A stretch of DNA of 64,000 nucleotides from contig CM075937.1 of NCBI GenBank assembly GCA_038030265.1, positions 37,180,198 through 37,244,197 on the forward strand, read 5' to 3'. The notes beneath the pieces were generated by a model that was given only the letters and a program-made list of their open reading frames with translations, did no database searches and was not told the DNA's origin. Each line of letters begins with the position of its first letter. Position 1 is the stretch's first letter. The stretch comes from Corythucha ciliata. Its lineage: Eukaryota; Arthropoda; Insecta; Hemiptera; Tingidae. A program made the position numbers and the translations under genes. Positions 44,641-56,650 of the stretch are shown one piece after another.

Positions 44641-47600
44641 TGGATTTAGGAAATCAAGAATGGGATAGAAAGAAAATTGGGAAAAATCAAAGCTTTGATT
44701 TTTCCTGAACAGGAAAAACAAGTTTTCTGCCGGCCCCTTATCTAACAGGGAGGGGGGCGGAGTGATTCACTGCTAAGTACTCAACTCAATGGCGAGGGGG
44801 GTTGGGATCCAGAATCAATCAAAGAACTTGGAAAGCCTGAGACCGAAACCGGAGACTGGACCTGGTACATTCTCATGATTGCCTATAGCGGGTCTTCAAG
44901 TTCACTTCCTTTTCTAAAAACGTCTCGTCGTGAGACATCTCCCGCGGTCTCACGGTTGGAGCTACGGAAGGAAGTGAGCTGGAGTATAGCCTCAGTGTGG
45001 GCTGTTTTTTAAAAAATAAATTAATCCCTTTAGGGATAGCGTGGGCAAAATGAAATATTCTCCTTGTTAAGATAAAACATAGTTTTGAAAGTGGGTGGTG
45101 AAACTGACGGGGGGGGGGGACGATTGACTTGGGCCCGATGATGGTGGACTTGTCCGGTCCTCCTCGTAAATGGTCTCTCTGGAGAACGACCTGCCCACGT
45201 GAGAAAACCTTCATTTCAAAAACTATTTTCACTAATTTTATGACGCTTTTTACGAATATAACAAGCCGCGGAACTTGTATTTTTAGACTGAAGAATAAAT
45301 CGTCTCAAAATAACTTATTTAGCATGACACGGCTTCTAAAGGGACCAAAACTGAACTTTCTATTTGTCGGTAGACCTGATTATAAGCCTTCAATTCCTTA
45401 CGGCACATCTAAAAACCTGGGATTCATTTTTATTCCCGTCCTTAAAAAATAAAAAGCCGTCGGCAGAAAAGAGATCAACTCCCTATCACCTTTCTATAGT
45501 GAATTATGCATTAAAATTGATCATTCGCCGTACATTTCATTATCGAGTCAGTTTATGAGGGAAGGAAACAAGTTCAGGTGAAAGTGTCAGTTTCACCAAC
45601 GCTCCCATCATTTGACTCATCGCATAAGTCTTCACGTAAAAGAGATAGGCTGAATGACGTTTTAATGATAAAAAGAAAAGAAAGGAAAAGACGCTGAACA
45701 TGTCCTGCGATGCACTTTTAAAATATTTTATTGTTTCCGATAGGAAAAAAAAGGAGAGTGAAAACAGTTTCTCCCGAAGCAGTGGAAGTGATGGATTCAG
45801 AGGGAGACACCACAATCCTCCCTGCCTTTCCAACAGGTTCCATGAGTTGTACCTGAAGGGAGCTGTAGCTCCTCACCCTCTCCTCTCTCTCAATCTGTAA
45901 AGAGGAAATGAAATGGTGAAGGGGAAAGGGTATTCAGTGATTTGAAAGCTTTCTTCGCGGACGACTGGTCATCATTCTTGTCTGAAAATGGAATCCTTTT
46001 TTTTAAACTATATTTCCCCCCTCACCCAACAAACCATCCTACCATCAGACGCTTTTACCTGCGCTTTTCATTTTCTACCTTGTTTCTTACAACGTAAAGG
46101 CCTCGCCTTTATTTTCGCTGTTATAAAAGGGAGGGCCACGGTACACACACACAAAAAAAAAAGCTATTCAGCCCCAGGACCAAAGGTTAGATTACTGTGC
46201 TCCATGCCTGTATGCTAAAAGAATTAAACAACTTCAACAAAGTACGGCCTTTTTTTATTATTATCGTGTAATCACCTGGGAACTTTCACTTGTTGGCCAA
46301 TATGGTTTAATAGCCTTTTCAAGCAATTCCCACGGTGTTTTTTTTTCTTTGTTTTGACAGGCGAACGTACCTTCTCAGGATAATTTCCTCATCTTTTCGA
46401 TGTTGCAGGAATGAATACTTTTGAAAATGAACGCAAATGACGAAAAAGGGGTATATTTTTAGCCAATTCAATATTGGACGAATAAACAGGGTGTGTTTCT
46501 CGTTTAGGATCCTTGAGCTTGAAAAGATTAAGCCGATAATTCTTGAAATATATCCCTGGGTGTTACAGAAAAAAAAATCATTAAACATCCTTCAACTAAA
46601 AAAAGCGGTTAGCCCACACGCTAGACAAACAAAAAAGCCATTCACTTAATTTTCAAGCCCCTCCTTCCTATTTAAACTTGAAAAAAAAAACTAAGCTTTT
46701 ATCATCGAGCCATCGTGTTTATTGTTAGGCCACTTGTTTCGTACATTTCATCTAGTCTCTCTTGCATATATTCAGAAAATTTTACTAGTTAAGAATTCTG
46801 GTCGCCCTTTACCCCCTCCCCCTTCTACTTGCTTTTGTAAATCATTCCGAAATACCACGCCATCACACATGTCAGAAGGACCTGAGACTTTTATTAATAA
46901 GTTAAAAAAAAAAAATTATTCTCGTCTCTTTCTTCCTTTTTGTTTTCCTCTCTCCACTCCCCTATACATTGCCTCAACGCCGTCGAACCAGAGAGGAATC
47001 CAGCTCAGTCAAGTCCGCGTAGGTAGGTTATAACCACTGAACACCTGTTGGGTTTTGTCTTTTTCTTTTAACTGGAATGAGAATGAGGGGCAGTTGTCCT
47101 CGGAATCTGTGTGTTGGAAGAAATGAAAAGAGTGGGACAAAATAGTTTTGATACGTATACAGAGATTTCTCAAGTTTGAAACTTGCATAACCTAGAATTG
47201 GTCAGTATGGAGCGCATTTCGCTGCTATTGACTTATTATGACAAAAATCAGAGCGCGAGCATCATTGCTGTTACTCGTTAATCCGTTGCCGAAAAACTTA
47301 ACGTAGTTCAAACCCGTTACTCGCTATCTTGGTCGTAATGTAGCGGAGGTTTCCGTTACTCCTTATACGTTTCCTGAATCCGATCAGTTTCCAGGACAAA
47401 ATTACAAGGTCAGAGACCGACAATTCGAAAGTGTCCTGTTTAAAATTTCGATATTCAAGTGGGAAGGGTGTTGGTTTTCAATGTACCGAATCGGACTAGA
47501 GGAGAAGTCCAGTCTACGGAAGTCAGAGCGCAAGAGAACTAATACACAGCCGATAATAGAAGTAACTCGATGGAAATACGAGACTGGCTTTTTATTATAT

Positions 47601-47740
47601 TTTTTAAATTATTCAATTTCGACTCCAGTTCAAACGTTTCAAGATTTAGACCCAAGTTGCCTTCAGATGCCACGGATTGGTGTATTTTCAATTAAAGTCG
47701 AAAGTTTTTCATTTTATTTTAGCCGTGAATTACAGCTTCT
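44641..47740. other. No gene or clear repeat recognised
   Basis: AT-rich DNA with short homopolymers, including a G10 run near 45110 and a poly-A run near 46910. Open frames up to 119 codons occur on both strands without recognisable content or splice context. Confidence 0.4.
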
Positions 47741-48245
47741 TTAACACTTTACCCGCGAATTAGTGATTTTTCTAAATTTTAGCCAGGAATTACCACTTCA
47801 TCTCTTATAGCGGCGAAGCGCGGATGGTAGCGATTTTTATCAATTTCGTTTGCCATCAATTGGAGTTTTCCTCAATTCTTGCTACAATTTAGCGATTTTT
47901 TAACTTTTCAGCAGCGAATTAGCAATTTTTCTCACTATGAGCTCCAAATTAGCTTTTTTCTTAATCTTTATTTTAAAAAATTAGCCGCGGCATTTACTGA
48001 TTTTTCGCGATATTGGCCGCAAATTAGCCGTGCGTAAATATTTTTGCCCCGCATTAAACTTGTTTTTCACTTTTAGCTGAGGACTAGCGCTTTTTCTCAG
48101 TTTTAGCCCCGAAGTTGCCTTCAGAAGCCACGGATTTGAGTTTTCCTGCATTTTAGCCGCGAATCAGCTTTTTACTAAATATTAGCCGTGAATTAGTGTT
48201 TCCTCGATTTTAGCCGATGTTTTAGTGAATTTCATTTTGAAAATG
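47740..48245 (+). repeat. Array of the ~30-bp GCGAATTAGCG repeat, + orientation
   Basis: Units such as 'cgcgaattagtgatttttct' repeat. The variant 'gaagttgccttcagaagcca' occurs at 48111, as in other arrays. It ends at the short dispersed repeat near 48222-48262. Confidence 0.75.
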
Positions 48246-48382
48246 CACTATTGGTCTCGTCGTGATGGTGACAAACATGGGTCATGTCATGTTTTTTTCA
48301 CGTTTCAGAACCTCTAGAACACGAATTCAGTGGTCTCCGGAATTCATATATATACGTATATTTCTTTATAGTATATGTATAC

Positions 48383-49395
48383 AGGGTGTTTATTAAGGTC
48401 GCACCACCGGCCAGGGTTCGATTCTGCAGCTCATTTGCGGCAAAAGTTGTCCTCTGCAAAAAAAAATTTCACCCCGCACGAAGTCCGACTTTTTTCACTT
48501 TTAAGATTTTTTTCGTGTTATAGACATTGCGTTACTAAAACGACTGTAACTCGCTTATTTCTGGCCGAAAATCAAATCTGAATACACCGTTGGAAAGAGC
48601 GTTAAATTTACCATTTTCCTAATGCAAAGTAATATTTCAAATGTAGGATTCAGGGGACGAAAAATAAGCCCGAGTAGTAAAATGTGAGAAATTACGAAAA
48701 TTTGCAGAATTTTCAAACGTTTTCAACTCCGACTGAATCTGTCGGTTAATCGTACACTGCAATCTTAAAAGTTGGTGTAGAACCTCAGCTTTCTTTAGGT
48801 CTAGTCATTTTTTGTAATTAAAAAATCGAATAGGTGAGAAAACCGCGTCTGATTGAAAAATAGGTGCTTTTTTTTATTTTACTCAATTATTTAATGACTG
48901 CCAAATCTTCACAGTTTGGTGGAATAAAGGGTGGGATACGCCTGATTTATGTTTGTTTTTTCTGTGGCTGAATCGAATGGTGGTGCTAACGATGCTCATG
49001 AATTAGTTGAGCTAGGGGAATAGGGGTAATACGATGTTTCTATTTCTGTAATACGACCGTCTGATAGTAACATCTAGAAAAGACAAGCAAGAGCTATTTT
49101 ATTCACTTTGGCATATTTTCGGTGTGTCCTTCGTGTTAGTCCCCCACTAGCAGTAAAGCGCTCCGAGTGATCAGAGTACGAGATTTATCACTCCCAAGTG
49201 AACGCATTTTTTTACACGTAGATTGGATTCAGAGGACCAATTCTATGGCCTCCTAGAAGACCTGACCTTACCCTTCTCGGCTAACGTTTGCGGAGGGACT
49301 TAAAACAGGAGTTTATAAAGATATGGTGAAAAACATCCTGAGATCGTACTTGCCTCAATGCGCAAGTGCGCCTTCTTATCTTTGTCCGCTTAAGG
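48383..49395 (+). mobile_element. Degenerate Tc1/mariner-like element
   Basis: At 49225-49320 one frame reads FRGPILWPPRRPDLTLLG, a stop, RLRRDLKQEFIKIW. This resembles the 'GPIxWPPRSPDLTPLDFFLWG' block near the third catalytic acid of Tc1/mariner-type transposases, followed by the 'LK..VY' helix. A possible end (AGGGTGTTTATTAAGGTCGC) lies at 48383. Intervening sequence is broken by stops. Boundaries are approximate. Confidence 0.45.
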
Positions 49396-49399
49396 GGGG

Positions 49400-49754
49400 G
49401 TTTCAGGCGGGTTTCCTCGACTTGTTCCGAGTCACCCCTCGCCTAAACTTTGCACATAAATTCTGGCTCCATTTCTGCATCAATATTCGATTTCCAAGTC
49501 TTATTTTAAACTTCACGAAGTTCTACAGTGACGTTAGATCTTGCTTTTCCAAATTTCATCCCTGAAATGACCTTAAAACACATTCGAATTCTAAAGTGCT
49601 TTGGGTTTATTTTAGGATAAAATTTGAAAAAGCAAGATCTAACGTCACTGTAGAACTTCCTGAAGATTAAAATTAGACTTTGAAATCGAATATTGGTGCA
49701 GAAATGGAGCCAAATGGAGCGACTAGGAACGGGTCAAGGAAACCCGCCTGAAAC
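49400..49754. mobile_element. Foldback element, 355 bp
   Basis: GTTTCAGGCGGGTTTCCT at 49400 pairs with its complement at 49754. Pairing continues through TCTGCA.CAATATTCGATTT and AAGTTCTACAGTGACGTTAG to a centre near 49580. A related half (CATTTCTGCACCAAT, CGATTTTAAGTCT-like) is seen at 63330-63430. Confidence 0.78.
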
Positions 49755-49784
49755 ACCATATTAAAGACCTATTAAAACTGGGGA

Positions 49785-50840
49785 TCAGCGTATTTTCTCT
49801 ATTTTAACCGCGAAGTTACTCCCAGAAAGCGCGAATTCTCTCATTTCGAGCCTTTTACGCCTTCAGATAGCGTTTTTGTGGGCTAAATCGAATATTCAGC
49901 CACTATCTTTGCCGATCACCTGTAACGTTCCATTCCGACCTGGGTCGGATGAACTGAATATCGTCGAAAGGAGCCAATATCGCTGTCCAAGCGCATACCA
50001 AAACTTGTTTTCACGTACCTACAGCCGTGAACATTAAACCTATAAATCCTCATTTTTCCATCTTTAAGCTTTTCGGTGGCCCCCTGTGATAAGGGGGCCC
50101 GGGGCTATCCGCTCCCTTCGCCACTTCCTTGGTATACGCTACTGATTCACGAACAGATGTGGGAAAATTCGCTAAACGACGGCTGAAATTAAGGAAAATA
50201 CTTAGCTACTTCGCTGCTAAAGTTTCCTTAAGGCTTCCTCAGATAAAAAGAAGAAAAAGCGCGGATTCGACTTTTTTAAGCTTCTGAAGGCAAATCCATG
50301 GCTCAAGCTGAGAAAAAGCGCTGATTCATAGCTAAAAGCGAAACAAATCGCTAATTCGAAGCTAAAATTAAGAAAAAGTGCTAATTCATGGATGAAATTG
50401 GGGAAATCGCTCATTAGAGGCTAAATTCAGGAAAAACACGAATTCACTGGAAAAATCAGAAAAATCCCTAATTCGCGGCTAAAATGGAGATAGATCTCTA
50501 GTGCCTAGTTCGCTGATAGAGAAAAAGTACTGAAGTGAGGAAAAAACGCTAATTCGCGGCTTAAATGAAGAAAACGTCAATTCGCGCCTTCTGAAGGTAA
50601 CTTCGTGCCAGAAAATGAAAAAAAAAAAATCCCTAATCCGCGGCAAAATTCAGAAGAAGCGTTAGGTAATTCGCGGTGAAAACCTATGGGTAAAACTCTT
50701 ATTCAAGGCTGAAATGTAGAAACATTTTTAATTAGCTGATAAAAGGAGGAAAATCGCTTATTTGCTGCTGAAATAAGGAAAAAAATGACTAATTGGAAGG
50801 GGGGGGGGTTGGGGCCTAAAATTCAATTTCCACCTACACC
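49785..50840. mobile_element. Foldback-like element: core plus one minisatellite arm
   Basis: The core 49785-50150 ('cgaagttactcccagaaa', 'aatcgaatattcagccac', 'cattccgacctgggtcggat', 'cgtcgaaaggagccaatatc') is shared with 19250-19590 and, inverted, with 12985-13240. It is followed by an array in - orientation (50150-50840). The opposite arm is nearly absent, perhaps because of the adjoining foldback at 49400-49754. Confidence 0.65.
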
Positions 50841-53289
50841 TATGAATGCACATGGTATGAAGTTTATTGGGCTCTTTATTTACACCAATCCAAATTTTCC
50901 CCGAAAAACCTCTAGATGAATAGCAAAACACATCTGTGATGGGATCTTCTTTGAGCCATAGTTTTTTTTTTTTGCATTACGAACCTAGCACTCTAAACCA
51001 CTTCGCTGACTAGTGACTAGACTCAAGTGACTGATTAATCAAGGCGATTGAAGCGAAACCCACATTAAAGCGAGCAGTGCGAACGGGAATGTCCGTTTCG
51101 TTGAACTTGAAAGAAATTACAGGTCCAGTTGTTTTTATTTTTGTTTTTTTAACCCCGGTGGCAGTAGACGAATCCACGCCCTGAAATTACATAGTGTTGG
51201 TTGCTCGTGCTCGTTTTCAATAATTGCCTTCATGAGGGCAGTTCTTGAGCGGCATGTGCCCCTCCGTTTTCAAACACTCCTCAACTATACAAACCCTTTT
51301 ATCATTTATAAACTTAGTGGAAGCTACTGTTTTCGAAGAGGGCGGAGCTGCGAGAGGAAGCTCCCTTAAAAAAAAAAATACTTCAATAAACGGTGTTAAT
51401 CTAAAATCAATTTGTTCAAGTTGAGCCTTTTAGCTATGGTAACTTTTTCAGTTCTCTGGATCTACCACAACCTCTACTGTCTTCATTTCGAACAAAAGTA
51501 CGTTTTCAAGGAAGGTTTGGGGCCTAAAATGATTTAAACTAATTACAGGCTATTTTCTTATTGCTTTCACCCTCCTCTTCTTTCTCATCCGTATCACTAG
51601 CTTGAAAGGAAACAACGTGGGAGGTCCTGAAAACCTACACACTTTTTACCCCAGATAAGTCCCACTTTGTGTACCGGCACACACACACAAAAAAAGAACT
51701 GTGGAAACGATTCCTCCTCTTTACCACCCAATCCTTTCCTCTCTTCGATCGGTACCAATCTTTTATACCTTGCTATGTCATGTCACCCTTCTTTGCTGCT
51801 CGCTTTATTTCCCGTTTCACTTTACCTACCAAGTCACGAACGGTTTTCTCGGTTTGGTAAGAAAAAAAAAAAAAAAAAAAGACGAAACCTATTTTTTATT
51901 GTCTAGCAGTGTGGAGAGGGGGACCACCAACACAATGGGGAGATATTATTGAACGAGAGAGTGGAATTAGGAATTTGAAAAGGATTAAAGGATATAAATG
52001 CAGTAGTAACATGGCTACGTGGGCAGAGTGGTGACAGAACATTGAACAAATGTAAGAAAAGGGTAATTGATGGCTCAATTCGTGCCTATAATCCAGCTTT
52101 TTTGTCACAGGAAAGAAAATGCGAATCTTGGAAGAAAAAATTGTTCCAAAAGTAACACAGCAATAGGCCATCACCAGTATTTTCCAGAACACATAGGGTC
52201 GTTTCTGGAATCCATTCAAGCTAAACAATTTTTCGTTAAAATCCGGGGTCCCATAAAAAAGTTGAGCACATTCAAAACTCTCCCTTCACCACCGCTACTA
52301 CTTTAGCAAACTTTAATGGACTGGGAAAATATAACGGACACCGTAGTGACATTTCAATTGTCTTTTGTTGTACTTCAACAAGCTGTTTGTAAACACCATT
52401 GTCTTGTTAGTTTTACAGTTGTTTTCTCAATTCACGTTTAGTATGCCAACTTTTCTCACCGAATCGTAAATCTGTGCTTTATCTGGATGGGAGCAAAACT
52501 TCCTTCGTTAGCTCAACAAAAGTTCCCGGGTTCCCTGAATTTATTTATATTTTTTAAAATGAAGCCTAAAAAAAAATAGGCTCACAAGGAAAATTATCTG
52601 ACGTTTTAAAAGTGAGGAGTAACAGGTGAACCAGACTCTCAGGTAGGCGAGCCCCAACTCAATTTTCGGTTCTGATGGCTAAGAAGCCACTTGATTTCCA
52701 TAATTTTTACGCCTGATTGATTTTGATTCTGCTAAGAGGTGACTCAAAGGGTTAATTTAATGGTAGAGGGGGTGGGTTTGGAGGGGGTAGACCACAAAGA
52801 TTCTATCCGTCTCTTCCAGTTTAATCTTAGTAACTAGAAAGAAGGAAATTCGTTGCCAAGTTTTAGATTATTGAAAGAAAAAGTTGGATAGGGTTGGGAA
52901 GGGGATGTCCCACTTTAAAAATGATGGTGACATCACACCGAGACAAAAGATCGCCAACGTTTCCAAAAATAAAAAAATGGGTCTTCATCTGTATTTGAAA
53001 ATTGCACAAGGTCATACTTGAACAGCCACGATTTTTACCGATTTTACCGAGAGAAAAAAGGTCAGGTTTGTATAAGTTGGGAACGGTGTACCTCGGCATT
53101 CTAAACTCTGCTGGAGTTATAAAACCGCTTTATACGAAGTTAGCTGAAATACTTACACTACAAATAAAATTCCATAAAATAAGGCCGATCATCGAGCATG
53201 GGGTGAGGACCGATGGACTAATTGTGGGGTAGAAGACTGAAGGATGTTGCAGGATTGCATCATCTTGACCCATGTACCCCTTCGTGTAG
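50841..53289. other. No gene recognised
   Basis: AT-rich DNA with poly-A/T runs (for example near 51850) and a short CA tract near 51680. Small open frames are not convincing. Confidence 0.4.
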
Positions 53290-54309
53290 GAAGAAATTAC
53301 AGTTCCTGCCTAACGCGGTACGAAGAACATGGACCGTGCGTCGGTCTACTATGTGAATTTAACGTAGGTGAGTCGCTAACCTTTTGAATTAACTGTTGAA
53401 TCGTTCTAAAATACACTAATGCCCATATTTATACACATTCCTTGACGTTAAGGACCCCTTATTGAAATTCGTTAGAACAGATGTTTTTATTGTGATAAAA
53501 ATCGTCCTCAATGGTTCCTTGACTCAAGGAAGCTTCAAGGAACGTTAATGAATACGGGCCTAGAACCCACTATTTTAGAACAAAATGTTCGTAATGGGAA
53601 TCATAGAAAAGTTTTGTCATTTAAGTAGGTATTTTTCAAGACTCTTGAAATATATATATATATATCGTTCACGTTACTCTCTCTTTAGTCACCTTTAAAC
53701 TTGGTTAATGATATCGCGCTGCAGATGAAAGAAAACAATAACTGCAAAGTTTTTTGACCACTTTCACCGCATTTTTTCTCTCTGTTTTGCTTTGTTTCCC
53801 TTCCATAACTTTTTCCCTATTTTCTTTCTCTTTTTTGTCTTATTGTACAGCACGGTCCTTTCGTCCCTCCGTATAACAAGGAAGTTTCTTATTGTTTACT
53901 TAAGATTTCTACTCCTAAATTGAATCTGTCGTTCACATCAGGGCCCAGCAACCAGAACAAACCCATACTGATGTGCTTGTTATAAAATGTGCCTATACAC
54001 TGGCGTTAGAAGCGACTCCATAGTATTTTATTCTTTTATTCACTTTCTTATGCAAAACAGCGTATAGTTGACCATTTATCCACTGCAGCTACACGCAACT
54101 GTTTTTGGACGAAATGCAAGGTGGACCAATTGCAACACCGTGGTTTTGCGTTCGGTCCAATGGGTTTGAATCAATTGAAATTGAACCTTCTGTACAAAAC
54201 TTTCTTCGATAATGAATTTGGTTTAAAGGTTTTGCAAACATTTTCAGATGACAATGCAAGTCTCCAACTCCTTGCCCCACGAATAGCACAGCTCATGTAT
54301 CTGCTATAA
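53290..54309 (+). CDS. Possible two-exon cysteine-containing peptide, unidentified
   Basis: Candidate exons 53290-53367 and 54089-54309 join in phase 1 (acceptor cgtgtag, donor GTGAGT, acceptor cactgcag). The first reads RNYSSCLTRYEEHGPCVGLL then CEFNV; the second starts TRNCFWTKCKVDQLQHRG and runs 73 codons to TAA (54307-54309). Five cysteines in about 36 residues hint at a secreted peptide, but no signal peptide exon was found and the family is not recognised. Open frames of this length occur by chance here. A TA-flanked MITE (53419-53560) would lie in the intron. Confidence 0.22.
53419..53560 (-). mobile_element. MITE family A, copy 2 (142 bp, TA-flanked)
   Basis: Read on the - strand it begins GGCCCGTATTCATTAACGTT and contains ACATCTGTTCTAACGAATTT, matching 21339-21477 closely. 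TA flanks at 53417-53418 and 53561-53562 mark the insertion site. Confidence 0.85.
53648..53666. repeat. (AT)n microsatellite
   Basis: An uninterrupted run of about nine AT dinucleotides. Confidence 0.8.
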
Positions 54310-55189
54310 GCCATGAGTTACACCTAAAACGAGTTTTTAAACTCTCCCCAGCCCTTAATTTCAACACCGGGGGGTTTTTTGGGGGCTGTCAATAAGACGT
54401 GAAGACCAAAGTCATACACATAGAAATTCAGATCCTCTTTTGCAAATTTGAGGATTGTTCTGACGTTCGACTTTAAAAAAGTAACACGATAAATTATTTG
54501 GGTGGTGATGGGAGGGGGTATGACGTCAAGCACTGGTTGGGGTGGAGGGCCCTGGGTCGGAAAATAATACGACCCGGCCCTGACAACTTATTGTTCCAGC
54601 TTCCAGAGGTTCAACCTAGTGACTTTTACGCCGAAAACTGACTTCCCGCCACATAAATGGCCACTCGCGTACAGAAAGAAACCGGCAGAAAATGTCAATC
54701 TATACTAACAGCGCCAACTTGTGGCTGCTGTGTACGTCAAACTGGGCGTTGAGGACAATGCGCCAGAACAGGGTTGGTGTTTTCAGCTCCCAATAATGCC
54801 GGTTTGGCTTATAACCGGCATTATTGCTCCCAGAAATAAAGTATTTGGTCAAACAGATTGAAATGGTATACTCACGGAAAAGTAAAAAAACTGACCGTTC
54901 AGACAGGAAACTTCCAATTCAGAGCCAGAAATCAAGTGCTCTGTGCTCTTTTGTGAGCCCCAAAAACTAACATTAACGTAATCAGGCACGGCTTCAAGGG
55001 GCGAAGGTACGGGGGACATGTCCCCTCCCATTTGAGTCGTGGTTATACATTCACAAAAACATCATCAAAAGAACCTCCAAACCCCTATCGAGTGGTGGTC
55101 ACCTTAAATTTTAGGGTCATTTTCTCACAGTTACCAGTTTAAACAAGACGTGGTTTAGAAGTAGGTACCTCTGACCTCCTGCCACATAA
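54310..55189. other. Unassigned; contains a perfect hairpin
   Basis: No gene seen. CAATAATGCCGGTT (54791-54804) and AACCGGCATTATTG (54813-54826) form a perfect 14-bp stem with an 8-nt loop. Confidence 0.6.
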
Positions 55190-55468
55190 ATGGACTGTAG
55201 GCTCAACCGAGAAATACAGTCGGTTCCTGCTCAAAAAGCAACCAAGCGGCCACCAACACCCATGAAAGTGTCCAAAAAAGAGCGTTTCATAAGGCCATTG
55301 GCTGCAGCCGATAGGCCAGAGTGGCCCGACGAGCTCTACGAGTATTTAAGGTCTTTCTTGGTCTTCAGAGTAGTCTATTTGTGTGGCCATCCCCCTGAAA
55401 ATCGTGCGCTGGTGGCCAACAATGTCGGTATCATATTGGGAACCCCTTCAACGGCTCGCCTGGTCTGA
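55190..55468 (+). CDS. Hypothetical 92-residue open frame
   Basis: ATG at 55190 to TGA at 55466-55468. The product is basic at first (KRPPTPMKVSKKERFIRP), then has EWPDELYEYLRSFLVFRVVY and a hydrophobic end. GC content and codon spread look more coding-like than the surroundings. It matches nothing I recognise and could be one exon or chance. Confidence 0.25.
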   Translation: MDCRLNREIQSVPAQKATKRPPTPMKVSKKERFIRPLAAADRPEWPDELYEYLRSFLVFRVVYLCGHPPENRALVANNVGIILGTPSTARLV

Positions 55469-55639
55469 ATTCCGACTCGATTGACCGTTTCGAACAACCC
55501 CAGGATACTCTGTTTCTTTCCAATTTAAATTTTGATTATTTTTGGCAAAATTAGGAAAAGGTTCGCAATCTGGGCCTCTTTTTAACCCGCGAACGTCCAA
55601 AAAATCTGGATATTCACGGGAGTGGGCTCCTTTCTTGAA

Positions 55640-56245
55640 TTGATCCTAGCACGGTTAAAAATAAGAAAGACAGTAGTAACACGCGGATAAAATAGAGATA
55701 AAGTGAAAATGCACAGCTAAGTTCACGGCTGAAATTAAGAAAACACGCTGATTCATGGCAAATAAAAAAAAAAATCCGATTCGCGGATAAAATTGGAAAA
55801 AACTTGCTAATTCGCGACAAAACTTGATAAATAATGTAAATTCGTGGCTACAAATCAGGAAAACGTTAATTCGCGGCTAAAATTGAGAATAAGTGGAAAT
55901 TTTGCCGCATAAATTGAGAAAACTCGTAAATTCATGGTTAAAATTGAAAAAACGCCTAATTCGCGGTTAAAATTGAGACAAAATGCGAATTCGCGACTAA
56001 AAGTGAGTAAAGCATGCTAATTAACGGCTAAAACAAAGAAAAATGTCTAATTCGCGGGTATAAAATTGAGAAAAGGTACTGATTTGCGACTAAGAAAGGG
56101 GATCAATCGGTAATTGGAAATAAAATGTAAAATCTCGGTTTCTGGAGGAAAATTCGGCTAAAATTGAGAAAAAGGTGAATTCGCTGCTGGAATTTAGAGA
56201 AAGCCATTATTGAACGCTTAATAAAAAGCAAATTCCTTGTTTATT
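55640..56245 (-). repeat. Array of the ~30-bp GCGAATTAGCG repeat, - orientation
   Basis: Units such as 'ttcgcggctaaaattgagaa' repeat every 30-36 bp with fair regularity, one of the better-preserved arrays. Confidence 0.8.
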
Positions 56246-56464
56246 AGACTCTATGGGGCCTTAAAGAGATTTCTGCCCGGGATCCACCGCTGACCGCAAT
56301 ACATTTTCGTGGGATTCTTTTGAGGGGGGGGGGGGAGATCATATGAAGAGTGAATGTATGCGGGATTTTGACTCTTGGGCGCATCGCTTTATAGAGTGCG
56401 AAAGCACTGATCACTCACTGTACTGAGGCAACATCCTTCGCACCAATGTGCTTGATGAGCCTAT

Positions 56465-56650
56465 ATGAGTCAACGAATTGCCCAAGTCGCAGCCCAGTTC
56501 TCACAACCAACGACTGCTTGCCAAGTTATAGAGAGAGGGATGTCATTGTATCAATCAAGTCGAAGAGCGTTAATTACAATGTTTAAAGTTCAGGGACTTG
56601 AAGAAAAAAATGGCTATAAATGGGCCTTGTTTGAATCTCTTCGTGATTAA
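56465..56650 (+). CDS. Hypothetical 61-residue open frame
   Basis: ATG 56465 to TAA 56648-56650. It reads MSQRIAQVAAQFSQPTTACQ, VIERGMSLYQSSRRALIT and ends GYKWALFESLRD. The mix is soluble and helix-like and free of low complexity. No family recognised, no splice context. Could be a fragment of a larger gene, a transposon piece or chance. Confidence 0.22.
   Translation: MSQRIAQVAAQFSQPTTACQVIERGMSLYQSSRRALITMFKVQGLEEKNGYKWALFESLRD

Noticed and set aside
55640..56245. Regular ~30-bp repeats resembling a CRISPR array
   Set aside because: Units are degenerate and contiguous, without constant repeats and unique spacers, and the genome is eukaryotic.
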